Source of the DNA: Clostridia bacterium
GTDB lineage: Bacteria; Bacillota; Clostridia; DSM-8532
NCBI GenBank assembly: GCA_026418215.1
Contig: JAOABT010000362.1
Coordinates: 1-11,329 of the forward strand
DNA: 11,329 nt
Reading direction: 5' to 3'
Position numbers and translations under genes: made by a program
Shown: in pieces, positions 1 to 6,607 of the stretch
Numbering within the stretch: the first letter of the stretch is position 1
How the letters are laid out: each line of letters begins with the position of its first letter
Notes under the pieces: generated by a model
Seen by the model: only the letters and a program-made list of their open reading frames with translations
Told to the model about the DNA's origin: nothing
Databases searched by the model: none

Positions 1-19
1 AGATGTGTATAAGAGACAG
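1..19 (+). other. Residual Tn5/Nextera mosaic-end adapter (not genomic)
   Basis: The first 19 bases match the transposase mosaic-end sequence used in Nextera tagmentation libraries exactly (begins AGATGTG, ends GAGACAG). It sits flush with the contig edge, as untrimmed adapter does. It should be clipped, and genuine sequence starts at base 20. A native Tn5/IS50 end is unlikely because no transposon sequence follows it. Confidence 0.95.
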
Positions 20-21
20 GG

Positions 22-98
22 TGGTTGGATAAGCGCCAATACCTCCTGGACATGGGAGTTGACGGCTTTAAAACCTTGGTTTTGAAGGCTTTTTCTCA
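22..98 (+). pseudogene. Fragment resembling GH31 alpha-glucosidase catalytic core, frameshifted
   Basis: Reading from base 22, the plus strand encodes WLDKRQYLLDMGVDGFKT. This resembles the block just before the catalytic nucleophile in glycoside hydrolase family 31 enzymes, which usually continues FKTDGGE or FKTDFGE. Here the frame breaks after the Thr codon (73-75). Moving to the frame starting at base 78 gives GFEGFFS and then a TAG stop at 99-101, which looks like a damaged DGGE-type motif. The fragment is cut on the left by the adapter, and nothing recognisable as GH31 follows it. It could be a decayed gene, a gene broken by an insertion or deletion near base 76, or a chimeric read at the contig edge. 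The family assignment rests on one motif from memory, so confidence is modest. Confidence 0.4.
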
Positions 99-200
99 TA
101 GTCGGAGTTTTCACTCTTTCACATTTAACACCATACTGAGGCCAAGCCCTTATCGCATAAAGACGTCTTCACTTCTACCGTTATACCGATGTATTTAGGC

Positions 201-229
201 TTGTTGTCGCGTTCAAAAGCTTGTATGAT
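201..229 (+). promoter_or_regulatory. Candidate sigma-A promoter for the EamA transporter gene
   Basis: TTGTTG at 201-206 and TATGAT at 224-229 are separated by 17 bases. The -10 element matches 5 of 6 consensus positions and the -35 matches 3 of 6. It lies about 40 bases before the transporter start, a sensible distance. This is predicted from sequence alone. Confidence 0.4.
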
Positions 230-270
230 GAAAAAAGAACTGTCGACGATCAACCATGGGGGAGATTAAA

Positions 271-1146
271 ATGAAACAGAAGAACCAAAGAAGAACCGCT
301 CTTTTGCTCCTGGTGCTTACGGCCACTTTGTGGAGCCTTGGGGGGCTTTTGATAAAATCCGTCAACGCGCATCCTTTAGCCATTGCAGGCACACGCTCTG
401 CTATTTCGGCGGTTGTTATTTTTTTATATGTTAAAAAGCCTAAATTTACCTGGTCTTTTGCTCAGATTGCAGCGGCACTGTCCTATGCCTTGACCGTCAT
501 ATTGTTTGTTGCGGCCAATAAGCTTACAACGGCTGCCAATGCCATTCTGATTCAATATTCGGCACCCTTGTATGTTGCACTTATGGGTGCTTGGCTCCTA
601 AAGGAAAAGCCCAAGCTCATTGACTGGGCCACCATTGGTGTGGTCATGGGCGGTATGGTGCTGTTTTTCATTGACAAGCTGGATGTAAGCGGAATCTGGG
701 GCAATATCCTTGCGGCCTTGAGCGGGCTCACCTTTGGCTTGTTTGCTGTATTCATGCGTATGCAAAAGGACGGCTCACCTGTGGAATCCGTTCTCTTAGG
801 CAATATCATGACGGCTATCATTGGCTTGCCCTTTCTTTCTGTGGCTCTTCCCAATACGACGGGCTGGCTCTGCCTGGGCATTCTTGGGGTGGTACAGCTT
901 GGAATCCCCTATATTCTTTACTCTATTGCCATTAAACAGGCTACAGCCCTGGAAGCCAGCCTGATACCTGTTATTGAGCCAATACTTAATCCTATCTGGG
1001 TATTTTTACTGCTTGGCGAAACGCCGGGGGCGCTTGCTCTCGCAGGGGGCATCATTGTTCTGATTGCAGTTACCGTGAGATGTGTCGTATCGGCTACAGC
1101 TAAGACAAGTGCCGAGGAGTCCCAAAACGAAGCGGTTGCAAGTTGA
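271..1146 (+). CDS. EamA/DMT-superfamily permease (drug/metabolite transporter)
   Basis: A 291-residue, very hydrophobic protein with about ten predicted membrane helices arranged as two homologous EamA halves (roughly residues 8-135 and 145-275). Typical features are the first helix LWSLGGLLIKS, the mid-repeat segment ILIQYSAPLYVALMGAWLLKEKP, and its second-half counterpart IPVIEPILNPIWVFLLLGETP. The length fits the family (about 280-310). An in-frame ATG exists at 256, but GGGGGAG at 258-264 lies 6 bases before the ATG at 271, so 271 is the better start. Family members export or exchange amino acids, nucleosides, sugars or other small metabolites across the cytoplasmic membrane. Nothing here shows the substrate or direction. 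It is followed by a 139-base gap, so it may be transcribed separately from the downstream genes. Confidence 0.9.
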   Translation: MKQKNQRRTALLLLVLTATLWSLGGLLIKSVNAHPLAIAGTRSAISAVVIFLYVKKPKFTWSFAQIAAALSYALTVILFVAANKLTTAANAILIQYSAPLYVALMGAWLLKEKPKLIDWATIGVVMGGMVLFFIDKLDVSGIWGNILAALSGLTFGLFAVFMRMQKDGSPVESVLLGNIMTAIIGLPFLSVALPNTTGWLCLGILGVVQLGIPYILYSIAIKQATALEASLIPVIEPILNPIWVFLLLGETPGALALAGGIIVLIAVTVRCVVSATAKTSAEESQNEAVAS

Positions 1147-1285
1147 AAACTCAATAGTTTAAGTCACTGGCAATTAATCGTGGTAAATAATATACTAGAA
1201 AGTAGCATCATGTTTTAGTGTCCCAGGCCGTCTCTTGGAATCGACTTTTAAGTATTTTTCAACGTCACCAACCGGGAGATATGTT

Positions 1286-2056
1286 ATGCTGCAGTTTTTC
1301 TTTGCTTATCGTACTGAGATTCCGGACAATTTAAAAGGACAGCTTTTTTCGCCCCAGCATTTGATGACTCTCACAATTATTCTGGCTGTGTGGGTTACCC
1401 TTATCCTGCTTTTAAGAAAAAGGTCCTTTGAGGCCAGGCGGAAATTTCTGCACAGCCTTTGCTTTTCCTTACCAGTTCTTGAGCTTTCTCGCATCATTTG
1501 GTTCGTTGCCATTGGGCACTTTTCTTTTGGCGATTCCCTGCCTCTCCATTTGTGTGGCTTAATGTGCATTCTCATGCCCTTGATGGCCGTTACAGAGCAT
1601 CCGATTCTGAAGGAGTATGCCTTTGCAGTGGGCTTTGCGCCTGCCGTTATAGCATTATTAACACCTGATGTCTGGGATTATCCCGCCATCAGCTTTCAGT
1701 ACATACAATCCATGACCGTTCATGGCGTCATCTCGTTTATTCCGGTATTCATGGTTTTTGCCATGGGCTACAAGCCGGACATACGTAAGCTGCCAAGAGT
1801 TATAGGTCTGGTCCTTGTGTTCGCTTTAATCATGGTACCGGTGGATCTTTTGACCAACGGCAATTATTTTTTCCTTTTCAAGGCGCCTCCCGGCACACCC
1901 ATCGAGGTATTTGACAAGCTGGTGGGCTGGCCGTGGTATATTCTTCCGACATTCCTGTTAGGCTGTGTCTTGTGGGGGATTTGCTACTTGCCGTTTGAAG
2001 CGGCTCGTTTGCTTGGAAGACCCAAAATAAGGCTTTCTTCTGCCGATAAGGGCTAA
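1286..2056 (+). CDS. TIGR02206/YwaF-like (TMEM164-related) integral membrane protein
   Basis: A 256-residue polytopic membrane protein with about six or seven helices. The pattern FSPQHL near residue 21, LPLHLCGLMCILMP at about 85-98, ALLTPDVWDYP at about 123-133 and VHG at 145-147 is what I associate with the bacterial TIGR02206 family (B. subtilis YwaF, Treponema TP0381), which shares a Pfam family with eukaryotic TMEM164. The function of the bacterial members is not known to me. The open frame extends upstream to a TTG at 1235, but GGGAG at 1274-1278 lies 7 bases before ATG 1286, which I take as the start. Only 29 bases separate its stop from the GH1 start, so the two are probably co-transcribed. 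The conserved Cys90 and His146 recall the Cys/His pair proposed for TMEM164, but this is inference. Confidence 0.8.
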   Translation: MLQFFFAYRTEIPDNLKGQLFSPQHLMTLTIILAVWVTLILLLRKRSFEARRKFLHSLCFSLPVLELSRIIWFVAIGHFSFGDSLPLHLCGLMCILMPLMAVTEHPILKEYAFAVGFAPAVIALLTPDVWDYPAISFQYIQSMTVHGVISFIPVFMVFAMGYKPDIRKLPRVIGLVLVFALIMVPVDLLTNGNYFFLFKAPPGTPIEVFDKLVGWPWYILPTFLLGCVLWGICYLPFEAARLLGRPKIRLSSADKG

Positions 2057-2085
2057 CGATATTGATAGGAAAAGAGGTTTTGTTT

Positions 2086-3381
2086 ATGAAACCCTTTAAA
2101 CTGCCCGAAGACTTCCTGCTAGGTACAGCAACAGCAGCCCTCCAAATTGAGGGCGGAGACACCAACAACAACTGGTATGAATGGTGCGAAGCCGGCCATA
2201 TCAAGGATGGTTCTCACTCCAAGCGCGCCAATGACCACTATAACCGGGTTGAGGAGGACATTGGGCTCATGAGTCAAATCAATGCCTCCTGCTACCGCAT
2301 GGGGCTTGAATGGAGCCGGTTGGAGCCTAAAGAGGGGTGCTTCTCCTCGGAGGCTGTTGCCCATTATCGGCGTGAAATTCTCCTTCTCAAGCAAGCGGGT
2401 ATTGAGCCCCTTGTCACCTTGTTCCATTTTTCATATCCTACGTGGTTTTCAAAAAGCGGTGCCTTTGAAGCCGACACCTGTGTTGAACGCTTCAAGCGCT
2501 ATGTCCTCTTCTGTGTCGAAAGCTTCGGAGATTTGGTCAGCGAGTGGGTAACCATCAATGAGCCCAATGTTTTCGCGGTATCGGGCTATGTTCAGGGGGT
2601 CTGGCCGCCTGGAAAAAAGGACATCCCTCTGGCACTGAAAATTATGCGGAACCTTGCTTTATGCCATCTGGAGACCTATCCCATCATCCATAAGGTCAGG
2701 AAGGAGCGCACCTACCCTGGCGAAACGAGGGTGGGTGTTGCGCACCATCTCCGTATTTTTGAGCCCCATAGCAATTCTCCCACGGACCGGCTTCTGACGT
2801 GGTTTTTAAAGCGCGCCTTCCAGGAAGCTGTCGTGAAGGTTACGACAAAGGGAAGTCTCTCTTTCCCGCTGGGCATGGGCTCGCCAAAAGGGGTGGGACC
2901 TTTCTGCGATTTCCTGGGTATCAACTACTACTCGCGTGATAAGGTGAAAGCCACAGCCAAGGGCATGTTCAAGCAGCTCGTTCAGCCGGGAGCCCCGACC
3001 AATGACTTGGGATGGGAGATCTATCCTGAGGGCTTGTACAGATTGTGCAAGGACATGTATCAGAAATACGGCATTCCCATTTATATTACTGAAAATGGAA
3101 CATGCGATGCTGAGGACAAATTCAGGGCGCAATATATCGCCGATCACCTGTACCAGGTGTCAAGGCTCATTGAAGAGGGGATACCCGTCAAACGGTACTA
3201 TTATTGGTCACTCATGGACAACTTTGAATGGATTGAAGGAGAAAGCGCCCGTTTCGGTCTCATCCACTGCGATTATGAAACGCAAAAGCGCACCATTCGC
3301 AAAAGCGGCAGGGTCTTCAGCGCTATCAGCAGAGATAAAGGGCTGACGCAGGACGTCATAGATGAGTTTGAAATTAAGTAG
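2086..3381 (+). CDS. Family 1 glycoside hydrolase (beta-glucosidase-like)
   Basis: A 431-residue (beta/alpha)8-barrel enzyme of GH1, predicted to be a cytoplasmic retaining beta-glycosidase. The general acid/base Glu159 lies in TINEP (residues 156-160) and the nucleophile Glu336 in ITENG (334-338). Other family marks are the N-terminal DFLLGTATAALQIEG, LFHFSYPTWF, GINYYSRD, and DNFEWIEGESARFGL near the C terminus. There is no phosphate-binding evidence that would make it a 6-phospho-beta-glucosidase, and no signal peptide. It is slightly shorter than common GH1 enzymes (about 440-480), apparently through short loops after the acid/base. The frame opens at a TTG at 2062, but GAGG at 2075-2078 lies 7 bases before ATG 2086. 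Substrate (glucoside, galactoside or other) cannot be decided from sequence. Its stop is one base from the stop of the convergent hydrogenase-like gene. Confidence 0.93.
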   Translation: MKPFKLPEDFLLGTATAALQIEGGDTNNNWYEWCEAGHIKDGSHSKRANDHYNRVEEDIGLMSQINASCYRMGLEWSRLEPKEGCFSSEAVAHYRREILLLKQAGIEPLVTLFHFSYPTWFSKSGAFEADTCVERFKRYVLFCVESFGDLVSEWVTINEPNVFAVSGYVQGVWPPGKKDIPLALKIMRNLALCHLETYPIIHKVRKERTYPGETRVGVAHHLRIFEPHSNSPTDRLLTWFLKRAFQEAVVKVTTKGSLSFPLGMGSPKGVGPFCDFLGINYYSRDKVKATAKGMFKQLVQPGAPTNDLGWEIYPEGLYRLCKDMYQKYGIPIYITENGTCDAEDKFRAQYIADHLYQVSRLIEEGIPVKRYYYWSLMDNFEWIEGESARFGLIHCDYETQKRTIRKSGRVFSAISRDKGLTQDVIDEFEIK

Positions 3382-3382
3382 G

Positions 3383-4660
3383 CTAGGCTTTTTCATCGGG
3401 ATGCCGAAAGCTTCTGATGAAGATATTGTCTCTTTCCAAGAGGTCGGATACGGTATTGAAGCCCAGTCTTTGCAAGAGATCAATGACGTTGGGGTTGTCA
3501 ATGGGCGTTCCGTAGGTGGCCAGATCACCGTAGGCATTCATGTGCCCGGTCCCTTCCTTATAAGGAATAATGGCTTTGGGACCGCCTACGCAGCCGCCCA
3601 CGCACCCCATTCCCTCAATGAAGTTTGCGCTGATTTCACCGTCCATGATATCCTTCAGTATACGCTTGCATTCCAGAACGCCGTTGGCTTGGGACGCATG
3701 AAGCTTTATTTTCCTTTTGGGAGTAATGCGGTCAAGCGTCTTGTCCACGGCCTCGCTCACGCCGCCTGTACGGCCATAGATGCGTCCTGCCCTCGAAGAG
3801 TGGTCGCGTTCGTCCTCTCCTAAATCTGCGGGATTGATGCCGGCCAGTTTAAACAAATCCTCTATTTCTTGAAATGTCAGAACAAAGTCCACGGCATCCC
3901 GGACGTCCGGCTCCTTGGCCTCGGCTTTTTTAGCCACACAGGGGCCTATAAAGACAGTGACGGCTTCGGGATGTATTCTTTTGATGGCTCTTCCGCAGGC
4001 CACCATGGGCGATACCGAAGGTGGCATGTGCGGAACGAGCTCGTTGTAAACCTTTTTGATCATGGCAACCCAGATGGGGCAGCAGCAGCTTGTAAGCATG
4101 AAATCCTTGTCGTCATGAATAGATCTGTCAAATTCCAGGGCTTCCTTGAGGGTGAGAATATCTGCAAAGAGAGCCACCTCCAGCATGCCGTAGAAGCCCA
4201 GGGCCTTAAAGGCGGAGCGAAGCTTTCCGGCTGTCACATCCAAACTGAACTGACCGTTGAAAGCCGGGGCAATCATGGCGTAAACGGGTGCCTCCTTCGT
4301 ATGAAGCAGCTCGAGAATAGGCAGCATATCCTTCCTGTCTACCAGCGCATGGCTTTTACAAACCTCTACGCAATGCTCGCAGCCCGTGCAATGGCTGTGA
4401 TCGATGACAATGCGTCCCTCTTCATCCCTCTTGATGGCAGAAAACAGGCACGCTGCCTCGCATGAGGCCTTGTCCTCAGGATCACAGGCCTCACAGCCCT
4501 CAATATGCATAACGGCAGCATGCCTTTCAGGATGCAGCAGGCATTCCAGCTGTTTCTTGCTATAATGGTCGTCTTGTTGGATTTTCTCGATTTCCTTATT
4601 CAGATGATGATGGAAAGAGGCCTGGACAAGCCTGTCATAAAGCTCTTTAAAGGTTTCCAA
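3383..4660 (-). CDS. [FeFe]-hydrogenase family protein with N-terminal 2x[4Fe-4S] domain
   Basis: A 425-residue iron-sulfur protein. Residues 1-50 are a helical lead. Cys56, 59, 67, 71 (CxxC-x7-CxxxC) and Cys91, 94, 97, 101 (CxxCxxCxxxC) form a ferredoxin-like region with two likely [4Fe-4S] clusters. The catalytic-type domain has the three H-cluster motifs: TSCCCPIW (190-197), GPCVAKKAEA (239-248, Cys241) and EGMGCVGGCVGG (349-360, Cys353 and Cys357). All four expected cluster cysteines are present. Motif 1 carries an additional Cys compared with classical TSCCPxW, and motif 2 has GPC instead of MPC. This suggests a non-classical, possibly sensory or uncharacterised, hydrogenase group rather than a CpI-like bulk H2 producer. 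The start is TTG, supported by AGGGAGGG 6 bases upstream; the next internal Met is at residue 51. It is 61 bases downstream of the GGDEF gene on the same strand, so co-transcription is likely. Maturases HydEFG are not in the window. Confidence 0.88.
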   Translation of the reverse strand: METFKELYDRLVQASFHHHLNKEIEKIQQDDHYSKKQLECLLHPERHAAVMHIEGCEACDPEDKASCEAACLFSAIKRDEEGRIVIDHSHCTGCEHCVEVCKSHALVDRKDMLPILELLHTKEAPVYAMIAPAFNGQFSLDVTAGKLRSAFKALGFYGMLEVALFADILTLKEALEFDRSIHDDKDFMLTSCCCPIWVAMIKKVYNELVPHMPPSVSPMVACGRAIKRIHPEAVTVFIGPCVAKKAEAKEPDVRDAVDFVLTFQEIEDLFKLAGINPADLGEDERDHSSRAGRIYGRTGGVSEAVDKTLDRITPKRKIKLHASQANGVLECKRILKDIMDGEISANFIEGMGCVGGCVGGPKAIIPYKEGTGHMNAYGDLATYGTPIDNPNVIDLLQRLGFNTVSDLLERDNIFIRSFRHPDEKA

Positions 4661-4721
4661 TAAAAGCCCTCCCTTTTGAGCCCTATTTTTTCACAGCGGT
4701 AGCAAAACTATTCGGGAGTCA

Positions 4722-6398
4722 TTAGCCGATGACGCGGATTTGCTTTTGGTTGTCCTTGCAGACATACATGGCCCGGTCGGCCCGTACGAAGACGCTGTTG
4801 AGCGCTGTGTCAACCCCTTTTTGATAGGCGGCCATGCCATAGGCGATGCTTATGGAAAACATGTGAGCGGTGCTGTTGAAGCGATCTATCTTTTCAAAAA
4901 GCTCGGAAAGGGTATCGTTTATAGCTTCCTCTTCCATACCGCGAATGATGACACAGAATTCGTCGCCGCCTATACGGTAGATTTCTCCGAGCTTCCCAAG
5001 TGTTTCTCTCAGAAGCTTAACTCCCTCTAAAATGAGGCAGTCACCTTGGCTGTGCCCCAGCTTGTCATTTACAGTTTTCAGGTTATTAATGTCCAGAATA
5101 ATGAGGTGAATGGCGTCTTCCTGGTCCAGGTGGCTGTTAAGAGCCTCAATCATATCATCGAAGGAACGCCTGTTTTTAAGGCGCGTCAATCCGTCTGTGT
5201 AGGCTAAAGAAAGCAGAAGATCATTTCGGATATGAATCTCTCGTAAATGAAAGAGGTTCTCGCCAAGGCTTGAGCCTGTAACCAGTATAAAACCGAGCAT
5301 GCCGATCTGGAAGAAGCTGTGGGAGCTCATTTTGGGCACGCTTGCAAAATAGTAGAGGAGGATGTCCGTCAGAATGAAGAAACCAAAGACCGTACAGGCA
5401 TAGAAAAAGGCCTTAATGCTTTTGTTGCCGCTCTTCACTTCATGGAAGCCGAGCCACCCGATGACCGCGATGGTAACGGTGGTGAGGGCATGGAAGACTG
5501 GCAGTACAAGAACGTAGTCGACGAGGTTAAAGAGCTGAAGAAGGGTAGAAGCAAGGAGAAATCCAAAATAGGCCCAGGATAAGACCACAAGCGGGTTTGG
5601 ATTTTTGGGGCAATAGGTTCTTTGAATGAAAAGTAGCAGTGGGATGGGAAGGCAGTACAGTGAAATGAGTGCCAGGTTCAGTATGAAAACCGGATCGGGC
5701 ACAAAAAGAAGGCTGAGCATCCTTTCGCACATTATCCAGAGGCCTGCGAGGAAAGAGAAGAAAGCAAGATACAAGATGCCGGCATTACGTATTTTAGAGT
5801 ATCTTAGGGACACATAAATAAAGGCCAGAACAAAGCCCTCAAATAAAATCGCAATGGCTAGCGCGAACGGGAGCAAATCCTGATCCAAGAGCATAAGAAT
5901 GTGGCTGTTGCGGTTGCCTAAATACACTTGCTGCAGGATGCCCGAAAACTGCTTGTAGGGCGAAGTCAGAATGATTTTGATATATCCGTTGTCGAAGTTG
6001 TCGGGAAGGTGTACAAGATGGATGGCACTCCCAGGTGAGGAGCCGAAGCTCCGGGCTTTTGGACTGTATTCATAGATCGTAGAGCCGTTAAAGAGAACCT
6101 TCACGCGATGCTCTTCTGTTTTGAAAAATAAGGTAGGTGATGAGATATTAGCTTTTGGTAGAACCCGAGTCAACTGGATGGTGGTATTTTTGGGTATGTC
6201 GTTCAAAACGGCAGGCAAATCCAAGGACCTCGGTGCATCCTTTCCTTCTATGCTGCAAGTCCAGCTATGACTAACATCAATGGGCTTTTCGGTATCCAAT
6301 GATAAAGAAGAGTGGGCAAAAGAAGAAATCAGTACAAATAGCAGTACAGGCACCAGTATTAAGATAAAGGCTATACCCAGGATTCTTTCCTTTTTCAA
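4722..6398 (-). CDS. Membrane sensor diguanylate cyclase (7TMR-DISM-like plus GGDEF)
   Basis: A 558-residue protein. A signal-anchor helix (about 5-27) is followed by an extracytoplasmic beta-rich region (about 30-165) and seven further membrane helices (about 172-378), an arrangement like 7TMR-DISM receptors. A short linker leads to a GGDEF domain (about 395-555). The active-site loop RIGGDEF (GGDEF at 477-481) and the metal and substrate segment LDINNLKTVND (Asp436, Asn444) are intact, so it should make c-di-GMP from GTP. The allosteric RxxD I-site expected at 468-471 reads GKLG, so product feedback inhibition through the primary I-site is unlikely. The start is TTG with AAGGAG about 8 bases upstream. 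It is the first gene of a probable two-gene unit with the hydrogenase-like protein. The external ligand is unknown. Confidence 0.88.
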   Translation of the reverse strand: MKKERILGIAFILILVPVLLFVLISSFAHSSLSLDTEKPIDVSHSWTCSIEGKDAPRSLDLPAVLNDIPKNTTIQLTRVLPKANISSPTLFFKTEEHRVKVLFNGSTIYEYSPKARSFGSSPGSAIHLVHLPDNFDNGYIKIILTSPYKQFSGILQQVYLGNRNSHILMLLDQDLLPFALAIAILFEGFVLAFIYVSLRYSKIRNAGILYLAFFSFLAGLWIMCERMLSLLFVPDPVFILNLALISLYCLPIPLLLFIQRTYCPKNPNPLVVLSWAYFGFLLASTLLQLFNLVDYVLVLPVFHALTTVTIAVIGWLGFHEVKSGNKSIKAFFYACTVFGFFILTDILLYYFASVPKMSSHSFFQIGMLGFILVTGSSLGENLFHLREIHIRNDLLLSLAYTDGLTRLKNRRSFDDMIEALNSHLDQEDAIHLIILDINNLKTVNDKLGHSQGDCLILEGVKLLRETLGKLGEIYRIGGDEFCVIIRGMEEEAINDTLSELFEKIDRFNSTAHMFSISIAYGMAAYQKGVDTALNSVFVRADRAMYVCKDNQKQIRVIG

Positions 6399-6420
6399 GC
6401 GGGGATCTCCTTTGACATGG

Positions 6421-6466
6421 TTCTGCAGAACAAGTGCTAATTATAGATTATCTTGACATTTCAAGA
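6421..6466. promoter_or_regulatory. Two inverted repeats in the divergent intergenic region
   Basis: TTCTGCAGAA at 6421-6430 is a perfect 10-base palindrome. TCTTGA at 6451-6456 and TCAAGA at 6461-6466 form a 6-base inverted repeat around CATT. Both lie just upstream of the GGDEF gene (minus strand), where an operator would act. The minus strand also reads TATAAT nearby (6438-6443), without a convincing -35 box. Chance occurrence in AT-rich DNA is possible. Confidence 0.35.
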
Positions 6467-6546
6467 ATATCACGGTTGTTCCAATAAATCAAATAGGTGT
6501 CATGCTTGCAAAGGGAAATATATGTTCCAAAGGATTATGAATTCCA

Positions 6547-6570
6547 TTGACCCATTTGTTGGTATATAAT
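6547..6570 (+). promoter_or_regulatory. Candidate promoter region of the acyl-CoA synthetase gene
   Basis: An AT-rich stretch holds TTGACC at 6547-6552 and TATAAT at 6565-6570, but only 12 bases separate them, too short for a standard sigma-A promoter. TG at 6560-6561 before TATATA (6563-6568) could instead serve as an extended -10 element that needs no good -35. It lies about 40 bases before the gene start. The location is convincing; the exact elements are not. Confidence 0.35.
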
Positions 6571-6607
6571 TGTGGTGACAGTATAAAAAACAAGAGAGGT
6601 ATGGAGT

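Noticed and set aside
125..255. Minus-strand open stretch of about 43 codons across the leader, ending at a TAA at 125-127
   Set aside because: No start codon with a ribosome binding site, no family I recognise, and it opposes the predicted promoter. Probably a chance open frame.
1147..1160. AAACT/AGTTT inverted repeat just after the EamA stop as a terminator
   Set aside because: Only five A/T-rich pairs and no following U-tract, so too weak to call.
1168..1196. TGGCAA and TATACT, 17 bases apart, as a promoter for the YwaF-like gene
   Set aside because: The -10 is good, but the -35 matches only 3 of 6 and lacks the TTG core. Suggestive only.
3362..3823. 153-codon plus-strand open frame over the 3' part of the hydrogenase-like gene
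   Set aside because: It is antisense to a gene with intact cysteine motifs, has no ribosome binding site, and its protein resembles no family. A shadow frame.
3869..4465. 198-codon plus-strand open frame antisense to the hydrogenase-like gene
   Set aside because: The composition is that of a reverse-strand shadow, and the opposite strand carries all H-cluster motifs.
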